From Polyangiaceae bacterium (GTDB lineage: Bacteria; Myxococcota_A; Polyangia; Polyangiales; Polyangiaceae), in the NCBI GenBank assembly GCA_016719945.1, contig JADJYE010000030.1:124001-188000 (forward strand): DNA of 64,000 nt. The letters run 5' to 3'. The translations under genes and the position numbers were made by a program. Positions 30,230 through 38,692 of this stretch are shown here, in pieces; the first letter of the stretch is position 1, and each line of letters begins with the position of its first letter. The notes under the pieces are model-generated. The model saw only the letters and a list, made by a program, of their open reading frames with translations, made no database searches and was not told the origin of the DNA.

Positions 30230-31293
30230 GGCTCGGAGAGCTCGACTACGAGCTACCGGAGGAGCTGATCGCGGCGCGCCCCCCAGCCGAGCGAGACGGC
30301 GGTCGCCTCATGGTGGTCGCGCGGGGAGGGGAGCTACACGATCGCGTCATCACCGACCTCCCGAGCCTCCTCCCTGCCGGAGCGCTCGTGGTCGTCAACG
30401 ATACGCGCGTCCTGCCGGCGCGCGTCTTCGCGCGCAAGCCGACGGGCGGTCGCGTCGAGGTGCTGTTGCTCGAGCCTGTCGGTGAGCCCGGCACGACCGT
30501 CGAGCGATGGCGCGCGCTGGTCCGCGGCTCGAAGAGTCTGTCGGTGGGCACGCGGCTCGTCGCCGAGGGGGCCTGCGAGCTGACGATCGAGGTGACCTCC
30601 AAGGACGCCGTCGCCGGCACGGCCGAGCTGTCGCTCGTCGCGCCCGCGGGCGTCGCCGCGGCCCTCGAGGTGGTCGGCCACATGCCGCTTCCTCCTTACG
30701 TCGCGCGCCCCGACGACGCCGAGGACCGAGAGCGCTACCAGACGGTGTACGCGAAGCGCCCCGGCGCCGTGGCGGCCCCCACCGCGGGGCTGCACTTGTC
30801 CCCGAGCCTGCTCGCGGCCCTCACGGAGCGCGGCGTCGAGGTGGCGAGCGTGACCCTCCACGTCTCGCTGGGGACGTTCCAGCCTGTGAAGGTCGCCGAC
30901 CTCGACGATCACCCGATGCACGCCGAGCGCTTCGAGGTCGGCGAGGCCGCGGCGGCTGCGGTCACGCGGGCGCGCGCGCGAGGCGCCCCGGTCTTCGCGA
31001 TCGGCACGACCTCCGTTCGAGCGCTCGAGAGCGCGGCCGACCCCGGGCGTCGGGGCCACGTCGTGCCGAGCGTCGGCGAGACTCGCCTGCTGATTCAGCC
31101 TGGGTTCCGGCTGTCCGTGGTAGATGGCCTGCTCACGAACTTCCACCTGCCGCGGTCCACCCTGCTCGCGCTCGTCAGCGCGATGGCGGGGCACGAACGC
31201 ACGATGGAGGCCTACAGGGCCGCGGTCGCGCGCCGGTACCGCTTCTTCTCGTACGGAGACGCCATGTTGATCGAGCCGAGAGCGACCCGATGA
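30226..31293 (+). CDS. queA: S-adenosylmethionine:tRNA ribosyltransferase-isomerase
   Basis: 355 residues. A TTG start at 30226 is chosen because it gives MRLGELDYELPEELIA, the family N-terminus; it overlaps the stop of the preceding gene by three bases. Conserved parts are VVVNDTRVLPARVFARK, VAAPTAGLHL and FHLPRSTLLALVSA. The enzyme adds an epoxycyclopentane ring from SAM to 7-aminomethyl-deazaguanine in tRNA, the step before queuosine. tgt overlaps its end (ATGA). Confidence 0.95.
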
Positions 31294-32417
31294 CGCCCAC
31301 CAGCGAGCGAGCGCGCTTCCGCGTCGACGCGACGTGCGGCGCTGCGCGCGCCGGGCTCCTCGCGACCCCGCACGCGGTCGTCGAGACGCCCACGTTCATG
31401 CCGGTCGGCACGCAGGGGTGCGTCAAGACGCTCACGCCCGCCGAGGTCGAGGCGACGGGCGCACGCATCGTGCTCGGCAACACGTACCACCTGTGGCTGA
31501 GACCTGGCGCAGAGGCGATCGACCGGCTCGGCGGGCTGCACGGCTTCTCGCGCTGGCCGCACGCGATGCTCACCGATTCGGGCGGTTTTCAGGCGTTCTC
31601 GCTCTCCGACCTGCGCAAGACCACCGAGGACGGCTTCAGCTTCAAGAGCCACCTCGACGGCGCCTCGAAGCACCTGTCGCCGGAAGAGGCGATGCGGGTG
31701 CAGGGCCTGATCGGCGCGGACATCGCGATGCAGCTCGACGTGTGCCCACCCGGGGGGGCGCCGCGCGACGAGATCGCGAGGGCGTGCGAGCGTACGACGC
31801 GCTGGGCAAAGCGCTGCCTGGCGGCGCGTCGCCCGGCTCAAGCCGTGTTTGGGATCGTTCAGGGCGGGTGTGACGTCGAGCTCCGCAAGGCCCACGCCGC
31901 CGAGCTGGCAGAGCTCGACTTCGACGGGCTCGCCCTGGGAGGCTTCAGCGTCGGCGAGCCGATCGAGTCGATGCACCAGGCGCTCCCCGAGGTGGCGCCA
32001 CACCTCGATCCCGCGCGGCCTCGTTACCTGATGGGCGTGGGCACGCCGCGAGATCTCGTGGTGGCGATCGCCGCTGGGGTCGACATGTTCGACTGCGTGC
32101 TCCCGACCCGCAACGCTCGCAATGGGCAGGCGCTGTTGCGTCGGGGGCGCGTCGTCATCAAGCAGGCTCGGTACAAGGACGACCCGTCGCCGCTCGACCC
32201 GAGCTGCGCGTGTCCGTGCTGCGCCGCGGGGTTCTCGCGAGCGTACCTCCGTCACCTGTTCATCGCCGGAGAGATCCTGGTCTTACGCCTGTTCACGCAG
32301 CACAACCTGCACGTCTATGGGCAGCTCGTCCGCGAGGCCCGGGCCGCGATCGTGGCGGGGCTATGGCCAACGTTCGCGGATGCCTGGTCTCGCGCCGGCA
32401 CCGGCGATCCCGACTGA
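31290..32417 (+). CDS. tgt: tRNA-guanine transglycosylase
   Basis: 375 residues. It exchanges guanine-34 for preQ1 in Asn, Asp, His and Tyr tRNAs. It has the catalytic Asp in LTDSGGFQAFSL, the second Asp in VDMFDCVLPTRNARNG, and zinc ligands CACPCC with a His in YLRHLF. The ATG overlaps the queA stop (ATGA), so the two are translationally coupled. Confidence 0.96.
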   Translation: MTPTSERARFRVDATCGAARAGLLATPHAVVETPTFMPVGTQGCVKTLTPAEVEATGARIVLGNTYHLWLRPGAEAIDRLGGLHGFSRWPHAMLTDSGGFQAFSLSDLRKTTEDGFSFKSHLDGASKHLSPEEAMRVQGLIGADIAMQLDVCPPGGAPRDEIARACERTTRWAKRCLAARRPAQAVFGIVQGGCDVELRKAHAAELAELDFDGLALGGFSVGEPIESMHQALPEVAPHLDPARPRYLMGVGTPRDLVVAIAAGVDMFDCVLPTRNARNGQALLRRGRVVIKQARYKDDPSPLDPSCACPCCAAGFSRAYLRHLFIAGEILVLRLFTQHNLHVYGQLVREARAAIVAGLWPTFADAWSRAGTGDPD

Positions 32418-32482
32418 GCCAGTGCCAAGAGGGACGTGAGGGTGCCGGAGCCCGCCAAACGGTGTAACCTCGACGGTAGGCG

Positions 32483-34167
32483 ATGAGCCAGGAGCCCAAA
32501 AAGGTCCTCGGAAAAATCCTGCTCGAGCAGCAGGCTGTGCGCCAACAGGACCTCGAGCGTGTCGCCGCCCAGGGCCAGCCCGGCGGTCCGCCTCTGGCAT
32601 CGCGTTTGATCGAGGCCGGCGTCGTGTCCGAGCTCGACGCGCTCAAGGCGCTGTCGACGCAGCGTGGCGTACCCGGCATCGATCTGCACCAGATCTGCAT
32701 CAAGCTCGTCGATCTGGCGACGATTCCGCGGGAGATCGCGCTCGTCCACAAGCTCCTGCCCGTCCTCGATCGGCCCGATCGCATCTTCATCGCGATGGCG
32801 AACCCCGAGGACAAGAAGGTCATCGAGGAGATCGAGTTCGTCACCGGCAAGCGGGTCTTCGCGTACATCGCGCTCGAGTCGACGCTGCTCAGGACCATCC
32901 GGGAGGCGTACGACGCCCGCGATCGGGGCGATGGCCACTACGTCGGGCCGACCTGCCCCGCGGAGGTGTTGCGCAAGGCTGGGCTCGACCCCGCGGCCTT
33001 CGGTCGACAGGACGCGCCTCCGCAGGTGCCTCCCGCGCCGGCCATGCCCCCACCCGCTCGGAAGCTCTCGCCGGCGCCGTTCCGTTCCCCTGTCGCACCG
33101 GGCGCTGAGGCGCCGAAGCCGGTCGCGCCGATGCCGCGGGTCGACATTCAGTCGGCGCCGCCCCCCCCTCCCGGGCGAACGGCGACGCTCGGCGCGGGGG
33201 CGTCGTTCCGCGCCTCGCCTGCCAACACCGAGAACCGCTTCCGCCCCTCGAGCCCCGCGATGCCCGCGATGAAGGCCGTGGTGGTCGACGAGAAGATGGG
33301 CAGGGCCTCGAGCGCTGAGATCAACGAGGCTGACTTCGGCGAGCTCAACGAGGAGGTCTCGGTCGCAGGTCAGATGCTGCCGAAGGAGGCGGTCCCCGTA
33401 CCGCCGGGGAAGAAGAAGGTGCTCGTCGTCGACGACGAGCGCGAGATCCGCGTGCTCATTCGACGCCTGCTGGAGGAGCGGGGCCACGTCGTGGTCGAGG
33501 CCGATCGAGGGCGGCTGGGGCTGCAGATGCTCAAGCTGGAGAACCCTGACCTCGTGGTGCTCGACGCGATGCTGCCCGAGGTCCACGGCTTCGACATCGC
33601 GAAGCGCATCCGGAGCTCCTCGCGCTACGGCCACATCCCCATCGTGATGGTCTCGGCGGTCTATCGAGGTTGGCGCTTCGCCCAGGACGCGAAGCAGAGC
33701 TACGGGGTCGACGCGTACCTCGAGAAGCCCTTCCGGGTTCAGGAGCTGCTGACCATCGTCGAGACGGCCTTGAAAGATGGGCGCGCGCCGGCCGATCCGG
33801 AGAGCATCAACGCCGAGGCGGAGCAGCTGCTCAACGACGGAGTCACGGCCTACCGCGCCGGGGATGTCGAGCGCGCGACCGACCTGCTCCAGAAGGGGGT
33901 GGCGCTCGACCCCTTCGCGTACCGGCTCCGCTTCCACCTGGGTCTGCTGCTCGGCAAGCGGGGGCTCCTGTACGACGCGATCGAGCAGCTGGAGCGGGCC
34001 GTGCAGATCCAGGCCACCCACTTCCCGAGCCTCAAAAACCTCGCGATCCTCTACCAACAAGCTGGGTTCAGGAACAAAGCCCTCGAGGCATGGGAGCGCG
34101 CCCTGGGCGCCGCCCCGACGAGGACACCAAGCGAGCCATCAAAGAGCACATCGTGTCGCTCCTCTGA
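32483..34167 (+). CDS. GspE_N/receiver/TPR protein, frameshifted near 34117
   Basis: About 561 residues with one base restored. Domains in order: a type II/IV secretion ATPase N-terminal-like (MshEN/GspE_N) domain (about 7-140; LGKILLEQQAVRQQDLERVA, LDLATIPREIAL-type), a Pro/Ala linker, a response-regulator receiver domain (about 310-430; KKKVLVVDDEREIR, phospho-acceptor Asp in LVVLDAML, Lys in YLEKPFRV) and TPR repeats at the end (about 437-560). There is no output or ATPase domain, so it probably acts by protein contact, perhaps at a polar or secretion machine; MshEN domains in relatives bind c-di-GMP, which is possible here. The frame slips in GCCGCCCCGACG; one more G gives GAAPDEDTKRAIKEHIVSLL. 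Confidence 0.85.
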
Positions 34168-34240
34168 GAAGAAAATACTTCCCCGGCTGTGAATGGGCCC
34201 GGCGATCGTCTAATCTAAACCGAGCGAAGGATCGCCATTC

Positions 34241-36295
34241 GTGAAGTTCGTCTGCGACAGCTGCAAGGCCAAGTACCAGATCGGCGACGAGAAGGTCGCG
34301 GGCAAGACCCTGCGGATGAAGTGCCGCCGGTGCGGCCACATGATCCAGGTCGCAGCGAGCGTGACCGAGACGTCGGTGTCCACCCGGTTGCCGGTGGAGG
34401 GGTCGTCGCCAGATGGTTCGTCGTCCGACGCGCGGTCCCCGATGGACGCGAGCTCGGCGCACGAGGCCACGGGGAGCGAGCTGTCCCATCTTCCGCCTGC
34501 CCCGCGATCTGGCCTGCGCGCCCTCGAGACGGGGTCCGAGGCGGACGAGGGGGGAGCGACGGTGGTCAAGGCTTCGCCCTTGTTCCTCTTCGAGTCGCAG
34601 CAGAAGCCGCCCCCGCCCCCGCCACCGAAGCCCAGCGCGGCCTCGTTCTCGCGACCCTCGAGCCCGCCGCGCATCGTGCCCCCAGCCCGAGCCTCGCTGC
34701 GGTCCTCGCCACCCAGCGCAGGGTTGCCTGGCGCGGGCATGCCTGCCACGGGCATGTCCACGGCCGCCATGTCGAGCCCCGGCGTTCGGGTGCCCGCGCG
34801 GCCTGGCGGAGCCGGCGCCGCGGCCGCGGCGAGGGTCAAGGACGCGATCCCGATTCGCCCTTCGGTCCCGGGCCCGGTGGCGATCCCTGCTCACTCGCAC
34901 TCGAGCCCTGCGCTCGTCGGTGGGTTCGCCGCGGCCGTGGCCGCCCCGCACGCGCCTCACGCCGCTCAGCTGCCCACCGAAGATTGGTACGTCGGAATCT
35001 CGGGGGTTCCGCTGGGCCCGGTCCGTCTCTCCATCCTCCGCGACAAGGCCGCGCAGGGGCAGGTCGACGGCAGCTCGTTGGTCTGGCGCGAAGGCTTCGA
35101 GGAGTGGCAGCCGCTGCGCAAAGTGCCGGGGCTGCTCGAGCTCGTCGAGGAGGCGAAGAACGGGCGCGGCAGCCGGGCGACGCCCGCTCCGCTGCCCGCG
35201 ATCACCGCCCCCGCCGGCGAACCTCGCGCGAGCTTCTCGGGCGGCGTGCCCGACGCCGCGCAGAGCTTGCCGTTCAACCTCGTTCGGCCGGCAGGCGCGC
35301 CAGCTCCAACGGAGTCGCTCACCGGCGACCGTCCTGCCGCGGTGCTCCTGGGGGACTCGGCCGGGGCGCTCGGTGCCGTGGGCCCGAACGCCGCAGGCCC
35401 GAGTGGCCTCACCGACGCGTCGGCGCTGCAGGTCCGAGATCCCTTCGCGGCGCCGCCCGGGCCGACGGCCACGGCGAGCGGGGCGTCAGCGGCTGCGGGC
35501 TTTGGTCTGACGACGACCGCTGGCTTCACGAACGAGCGCTCTTCGCTCGACGCGGCTCGGCCTTCGGTCATGCCAGACGGGCCGACGCCCGCAAAGAAGA
35601 AGGGCCTGCACCCGATGGTGTGGGCGTTCATCGCGATGGCGGCCGCGTTCGGTGGTGTGGCAGCCTGGGCCGTCTTTCTGCGCAAGCCGGAGGTCGTGTA
35701 CGTCCCGCAGGGCGGCACCGCGACGGCAGCCGAGAACGCGAACGCCAACGGCCCTGCGCCTCCTGGGCCGCCGACCTCCACCTCGAAGGGCGACGCGACC
35801 GCCGAGGCGACCAGCACCGAGACCGCCGGGCCGACCGCGACCCCGGGCGGCGGAGTCGGGGGTCCGAAGGGCCCTCTGGCGACCGGCTCCGCGAAGTCGA
35901 CCGAGACCGCAGCGCCGATCGACACCTCTGGCTTCGGGCCAGGACCGGGCGGTCCGAAGACCGCGGACACCGGGACCGCGGGCGGAGGCTCAGGCCCGCT
36001 CTCGGCAGGTGAGGCGCAGGGCGTCGTCGCCAAGAACACCCCACGCGTCCGACGCACCTGCTGGGATCCTCAGGTCGCCTCGGCTTCTTCGGATGCGCCC
36101 AAGAGCGTCAAGGTGACAGCGAGCCTCTCGGTCGCGCCGGACGGCAGCGTGAAGAGCGCGAGCGTCGGTGGCGGCAACGAGAAGCACTACCCCGGTCTCG
36201 TCAGCTGCGTGCAGAGCTCGGTGAAGGGCTGGCGGTTCCCAGCCTCCGGTGAGGGCGGCACCGTCAACGTGCCCTTCTCGTTCAACGCTTACTGA
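34241..36295 (+). CDS. GltJ/AgmX-like protein (zinc ribbon, GYF, membrane helix, TonB-like C-terminus)
   Basis: 684 residues from a GTG. The N-terminal zinc ribbon (C5, C8, C28, C31; FVCDSCKAKYQIGDEKV) is followed by a Pro/Ala-rich linker, a GYF_2 domain (about 248-300; DWYVGISGVPLGPVRLS), another linker, one transmembrane helix (about 459-480) and an AgmX/PglI-type C-terminal domain in the periplasm (about 585-684; RRTCWDPQV and VKGWRFPASGEG). This is the architecture of Myxococcus GltJ, part of the gliding motility (Glt) machine, where the zinc ribbon and GYF domains contact polarity regulators. No other glt gene is adjacent, so it could be a stand-alone paralogue. Confidence 0.87.
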   Translation: MKFVCDSCKAKYQIGDEKVAGKTLRMKCRRCGHMIQVAASVTETSVSTRLPVEGSSPDGSSSDARSPMDASSAHEATGSELSHLPPAPRSGLRALETGSEADEGGATVVKASPLFLFESQQKPPPPPPPKPSAASFSRPSSPPRIVPPARASLRSSPPSAGLPGAGMPATGMSTAAMSSPGVRVPARPGGAGAAAAARVKDAIPIRPSVPGPVAIPAHSHSSPALVGGFAAAVAAPHAPHAAQLPTEDWYVGISGVPLGPVRLSILRDKAAQGQVDGSSLVWREGFEEWQPLRKVPGLLELVEEAKNGRGSRATPAPLPAITAPAGEPRASFSGGVPDAAQSLPFNLVRPAGAPAPTESLTGDRPAAVLLGDSAGALGAVGPNAAGPSGLTDASALQVRDPFAAPPGPTATASGASAAAGFGLTTTAGFTNERSSLDAARPSVMPDGPTPAKKKGLHPMVWAFIAMAAAFGGVAAWAVFLRKPEVVYVPQGGTATAAENANANGPAPPGPPTSTSKGDATAEATSTETAGPTATPGGGVGGPKGPLATGSAKSTETAAPIDTSGFGPGPGGPKTADTGTAGGGSGPLSAGEAQGVVAKNTPRVRRTCWDPQVASASSDAPKSVKVTASLSVAPDGSVKSASVGGGNEKHYPGLVSCVQSSVKGWRFPASGEGGTVNVPFSFNAY

Positions 36296-36405
36296 AGCGG
36301 TTGCGTAAGGCTGTCGCTCGATTCGTTCGAGCCGCCTTCGAGAGTGTTCCAGCTCGCCCTCTGCACGGCCGAGGAGCGTAAGCCCCGGAGGCTGCACTCT
36401 CGTTG

Positions 36406-36423
36406 GAACGTGAACCGCCGCTG
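36406..36423 (+). repeat. 18-base direct repeat, copy 1
   Basis: GAACGTGAACCGCCGCTG occurs here and again at 36453-36470, 47 bases later. The two are identical. No function is apparent; they may be remains of a larger duplication. Confidence 0.8.
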
Positions 36424-36452
36424 TCGCGGGTTCCGAGCAGCTGGCCACGCCT

Positions 36453-36470
36453 GAACGTGAACCGCCGCTG
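36453..36470 (+). repeat. 18-base direct repeat, copy 2
   Basis: Identical to the copy at 36406-36423. Confidence 0.8.
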
Positions 36471-36499
36471 GCGCCGGGCCCCGCAGCGCGATTTGAGTC

Positions 36500-36522
36500 A
36501 GGGGGTCTGGTGCAGACCCCCT
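36500..36522. terminator. Strong hairpin, possible terminator of the GltJ-like gene
   Basis: AGGGGGTCT and AGACCCCCT form a 9-bp stem with a GGTGC loop, about 200 bases after the GltJ-like stop. There is no T-run after it, so it would be at best a factor-assisted terminator or an RNA-stability element. Confidence 0.4.
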
Positions 36523-36831
36523 CGGGATCCGCGCTGCGCGCGGTCCCTCACCCCCAACTCCGGCCTCCGGGCGGCTTGCGTCTCGGGGGCCCTCTGCAGG
36601 GCCTTGCCGAGCGGCTCGCGCGCGAGAGCCGTGAGCAGGCTGGAATCCCAGCCCTCCAGGCCCCAACGAGATCGGCCTGTCAAGCCAGCTCGTGGACGAT
36701 CTGTTCCCACTTTCCACCACCGACCGGGGGCGGGGAGCGTACTGCACGAAATTTTGCAGTTATTCTCGGTATCTTGTAACGACCGCCGCTAGCACATGGC
36801 GCGCGGAACCTCCAGAAATCGACCCGTAGAG

Positions 36832-36860
36832 TTGACACCTGGGGGGGTGTTCCATAGCGT
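36832..36860 (+). promoter_or_regulatory. Sigma-70 type promoter of mraZ/dcw cluster
   Basis: A perfect -35 TTGACA (36832-36837) is followed by a 17-base spacer and TAGCGT (36855-36860) as a weak -10. Transcription would start near 36867, about 45 bases before the mraZ ATG, and just before the MraZ-box-like repeats. Confidence 0.6.
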
Positions 36861-36871
36861 GGCCCTCGTCG

Positions 36872-36887
36872 GTGGGAAGAAGTGGCA
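36872..36887 (+). promoter_or_regulatory. MraZ-box-like direct repeat
   Basis: GTGGGA (36872) and GTGGCA (36882) lie ten bases apart, which fits the TGGGN-N5-TGGGN spacing bound by MraZ in other bacteria. The site follows the likely promoter and precedes mraZ, so it fits self-repression of the cluster. A third unit is not obvious. Confidence 0.45.
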
Positions 36888-36910
36888 ACCAAGCCCATCG
36901 ACCAATTCGA

Positions 36911-37360
36911 ATGTTCCGAGGGCACTTCGAGCACGCCATCGACGACAAGGGCCGGACCAGCCTTCCGGTCCGGTTTCGCGACGTGCTCGGCCCGGCCAGC
37001 GACTTCCGCCTGGTGGTGACCCCTGCGCTCGGCGACCCCTGCCTCGACGTCTACCCGATGAAGGCGTGGGAGGAGCTGGAGGCGAAGCTCGCGACGCTCA
37101 ACGCGTTCGACCCGCAGGTCATCGAGTTTCGCCGGTTCTACGTGTCGGCCGCGGTCGAGTGCGAGCTCGACAAGCAGGGCCGCATCCTCGTTCCGACGTC
37201 GCTGCGCGAGCACGCCTCGCTGCAGAAGACCGTCATGTGGCTCGGCCACGGCCAGAAGGCCGAGCTCTGGTCGAAGGAGCAATGGGTCGAGCTCTCGAAG
37301 CAGAAGAACTCGGCCGAGCTGCGCGACCTACGCGCCGCGATGGGCAGGTTGGGCCTGTGA
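36911..37360 (+). CDS. mraZ: MraZ transcriptional regulator of the dcw cluster
   Basis: 149 residues. ATG 36911 gives MFRGHFEHAIDDKGRTSLPV, the standard family start; an upstream in-frame ATG is less likely. Both MraZ repeats with their DxKGR-like signatures are present (IDDKGRTSLPVRFR and LDKQGRILVPTSLREHA). MraZ binds repeats upstream of its own gene and tunes dcw expression. It opens the cluster, with rsmH 16 bases after it. Confidence 0.96.
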   Translation: MFRGHFEHAIDDKGRTSLPVRFRDVLGPASDFRLVVTPALGDPCLDVYPMKAWEELEAKLATLNAFDPQVIEFRRFYVSAAVECELDKQGRILVPTSLREHASLQKTVMWLGHGQKAELWSKEQWVELSKQKNSAELRDLRAAMGRLGL

Positions 37361-37376
37361 CGCGGGGGGCCGTGGC

Positions 37377-38333
37377 GTGAACGTCGTCAACATCGTCCCC
37401 ATGCTGCCCCCCCCTCCGCCCCAAGCCGAAGCGCCGCACGTCCCTGTCTTGCTCGACGAGACCCTCGCCGCGCTCGCGCCTCGCGAGGGGGCGTTGATCG
37501 TGGACGCAACCCTCGGTGCAGGAGGGCACTCCGAGGCGATGCTCGAGGCGGGCGCCCGCGTCATCGGCCTCGATCGCGACGACGTCGCGCTCGCGATCGC
37601 CGCCGCGCGGCTCGAGCGCTTTGGCGATCGCTTCACCCCCGTGCGCGCCGCCTTCTCGACGTTGTGCGAGGCGCTGGACGGGATCGGCGTCCGCACTGTG
37701 GACGGCATCCTCGCCGACGTGGGCGTCAGCTCGATGCAGCTCGACGAGCCCGCGCGCGGCATGAGCTTCCGCCAAGAGGGTCCCCTCGACATGAGGATGG
37801 ACCGCTCGAGCGGCGAGACCGCGCTCGAGCTGATCGAGCGCCTCGACGACGACGAGCTGGCAGACGTCATCTACAAGCTCGGAGAGGAGCGCAGGAGCCG
37901 CCGGGTCGCCAAATGCATCAAGCAGGCGCTCGCCGCTGGGGAGCTGGCGACGACGCTCGATTTGCGGCGAGCGGTCGTGCGCGCGGTGGGCCCGTCGCGA
38001 GTGGGCGGCGTCGACCCTTCGACGCGCACCTTCCAGGCCCTGCGCATCGCAGTGAACCGCGAGCTCGAGGAGCTCGGCGCGCTGCTGGCGGGCGCGCCCT
38101 CGGTGCTCGCCCACGGCGGTGTGCTGGCGGTGATCTCGTTCCACTCGCTGGAAGACCGCATCGTGAAGCGAGCGTTCTCCGATCGCGAGGTGTGGTCGCC
38201 GCTCACCAAGAAGCCCGTGGTCGCTAGCGACCGCGAGACCGCGAAGAACCCTCGGGCGCGGAGCGCGAAGCTGCGCGCGGCGAGGCTGGCGGCCGGCCAG
38301 GAGGGCTTCGACTCCAGCGAGGTGGACGCGTGA
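37377..38333 (+). CDS. rsmH: 16S rRNA (cytosine(1402)-N(4))-methyltransferase
   Basis: 318 residues from a GTG. After a Pro-rich start of about 18 residues comes the family sequence HVPVLLDETLAAL, the SAM site VDATLGAGGHSEAMLE, LDRDDVAL, and the signatures GILADVGVSSMQLDEPARGM and VISFHSLEDRIVKRAF. It methylates the ribosomal P-site nucleotide C1402 with RsmI. Its stop overlaps the ftsL start (GTGA). Confidence 0.97.
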   Translation: MNVVNIVPMLPPPPPQAEAPHVPVLLDETLAALAPREGALIVDATLGAGGHSEAMLEAGARVIGLDRDDVALAIAAARLERFGDRFTPVRAAFSTLCEALDGIGVRTVDGILADVGVSSMQLDEPARGMSFRQEGPLDMRMDRSSGETALELIERLDDDELADVIYKLGEERRSRRVAKCIKQALAAGELATTLDLRRAVVRAVGPSRVGGVDPSTRTFQALRIAVNRELEELGALLAGAPSVLAHGGVLAVISFHSLEDRIVKRAFSDREVWSPLTKKPVVASDRETAKNPRARSAKLRAARLAAGQEGFDSSEVDA

Positions 38334-38692
38334 AGCAGCGCCCGTTCCTCCTGCTGTGGACCGTCGCGGTCGCGGCCACTGTCATCGCGTTCGTCCTGCA
38401 CCTCGGGCTGCGCGGCAAGACGGTCGACTACGGCTACAAGCTCGGCAAGGCCCGCAAGGAGCAGGCGCGCCTGCGCGAGATGAAGCGGGTGCTCTCGCTC
38501 GAGGCCGCCAGCTACCGGACGCCTGATCGCGTCGAGCACCTGTCGCGCACCCTGCTCGGCATGACCCCGCCCCCGCCGGAGCGGATCATCGTCCTCAAGG
38601 ACGCGACCGTGCCGGCCTCCAGGCTGCGGACCACGGACGCGAACGCCGCGGAGGGCGGCGAGGCGCCGGCGCCGAAGGGAGAGGCCCAGTGA
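38330..38692 (+). CDS. ftsL: Cell division protein FtsL
   Basis: 120 residues from a GTG that overlaps the rsmH stop. One transmembrane helix (about 6-27, FLLLWTVAVAATVIAFVLHL) is followed by a coiled-coil stretch with heptad-spaced Leu (KLGKARKEQARLREMKRVLS) and a Pro/Ala-rich tail. Sequence conservation of FtsL is low; position between rsmH and ftsI and this shape support the call. FtsL acts with FtsB and FtsQ to activate FtsWI at the septum. Confidence 0.88.
   Translation: MKQRPFLLLWTVAVAATVIAFVLHLGLRGKTVDYGYKLGKARKEQARLREMKRVLSLEAASYRTPDRVEHLSRTLLGMTPPPPERIIVLKDATVPASRLRTTDANAAEGGEAPAPKGEAQ

Larger units (their letters stand above)
36296..36910 (+). other. Non-coding region upstream of the dcw cluster (about 615 bases)
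   Basis: No convincing protein is coded here. It contains an 18-base direct repeat (36406 and 36453), a strong hairpin (36500-36522), a smaller one near 36588 (GGCCCT and AGGGCC), an AT-richer stretch at 36747-36785 and, nearest to mraZ, a promoter and MraZ-box-like sequence. The first part probably contains the end of the preceding transcript; the second part the control region of the division cluster. Confidence 0.6.

Noticed and set aside
36403..36792. 129-codon open frame upstream of mraZ
   Set aside because: Arg/Pro/Ser-rich with repeats at DNA level; no ribosome site or domain; kept as non-coding.
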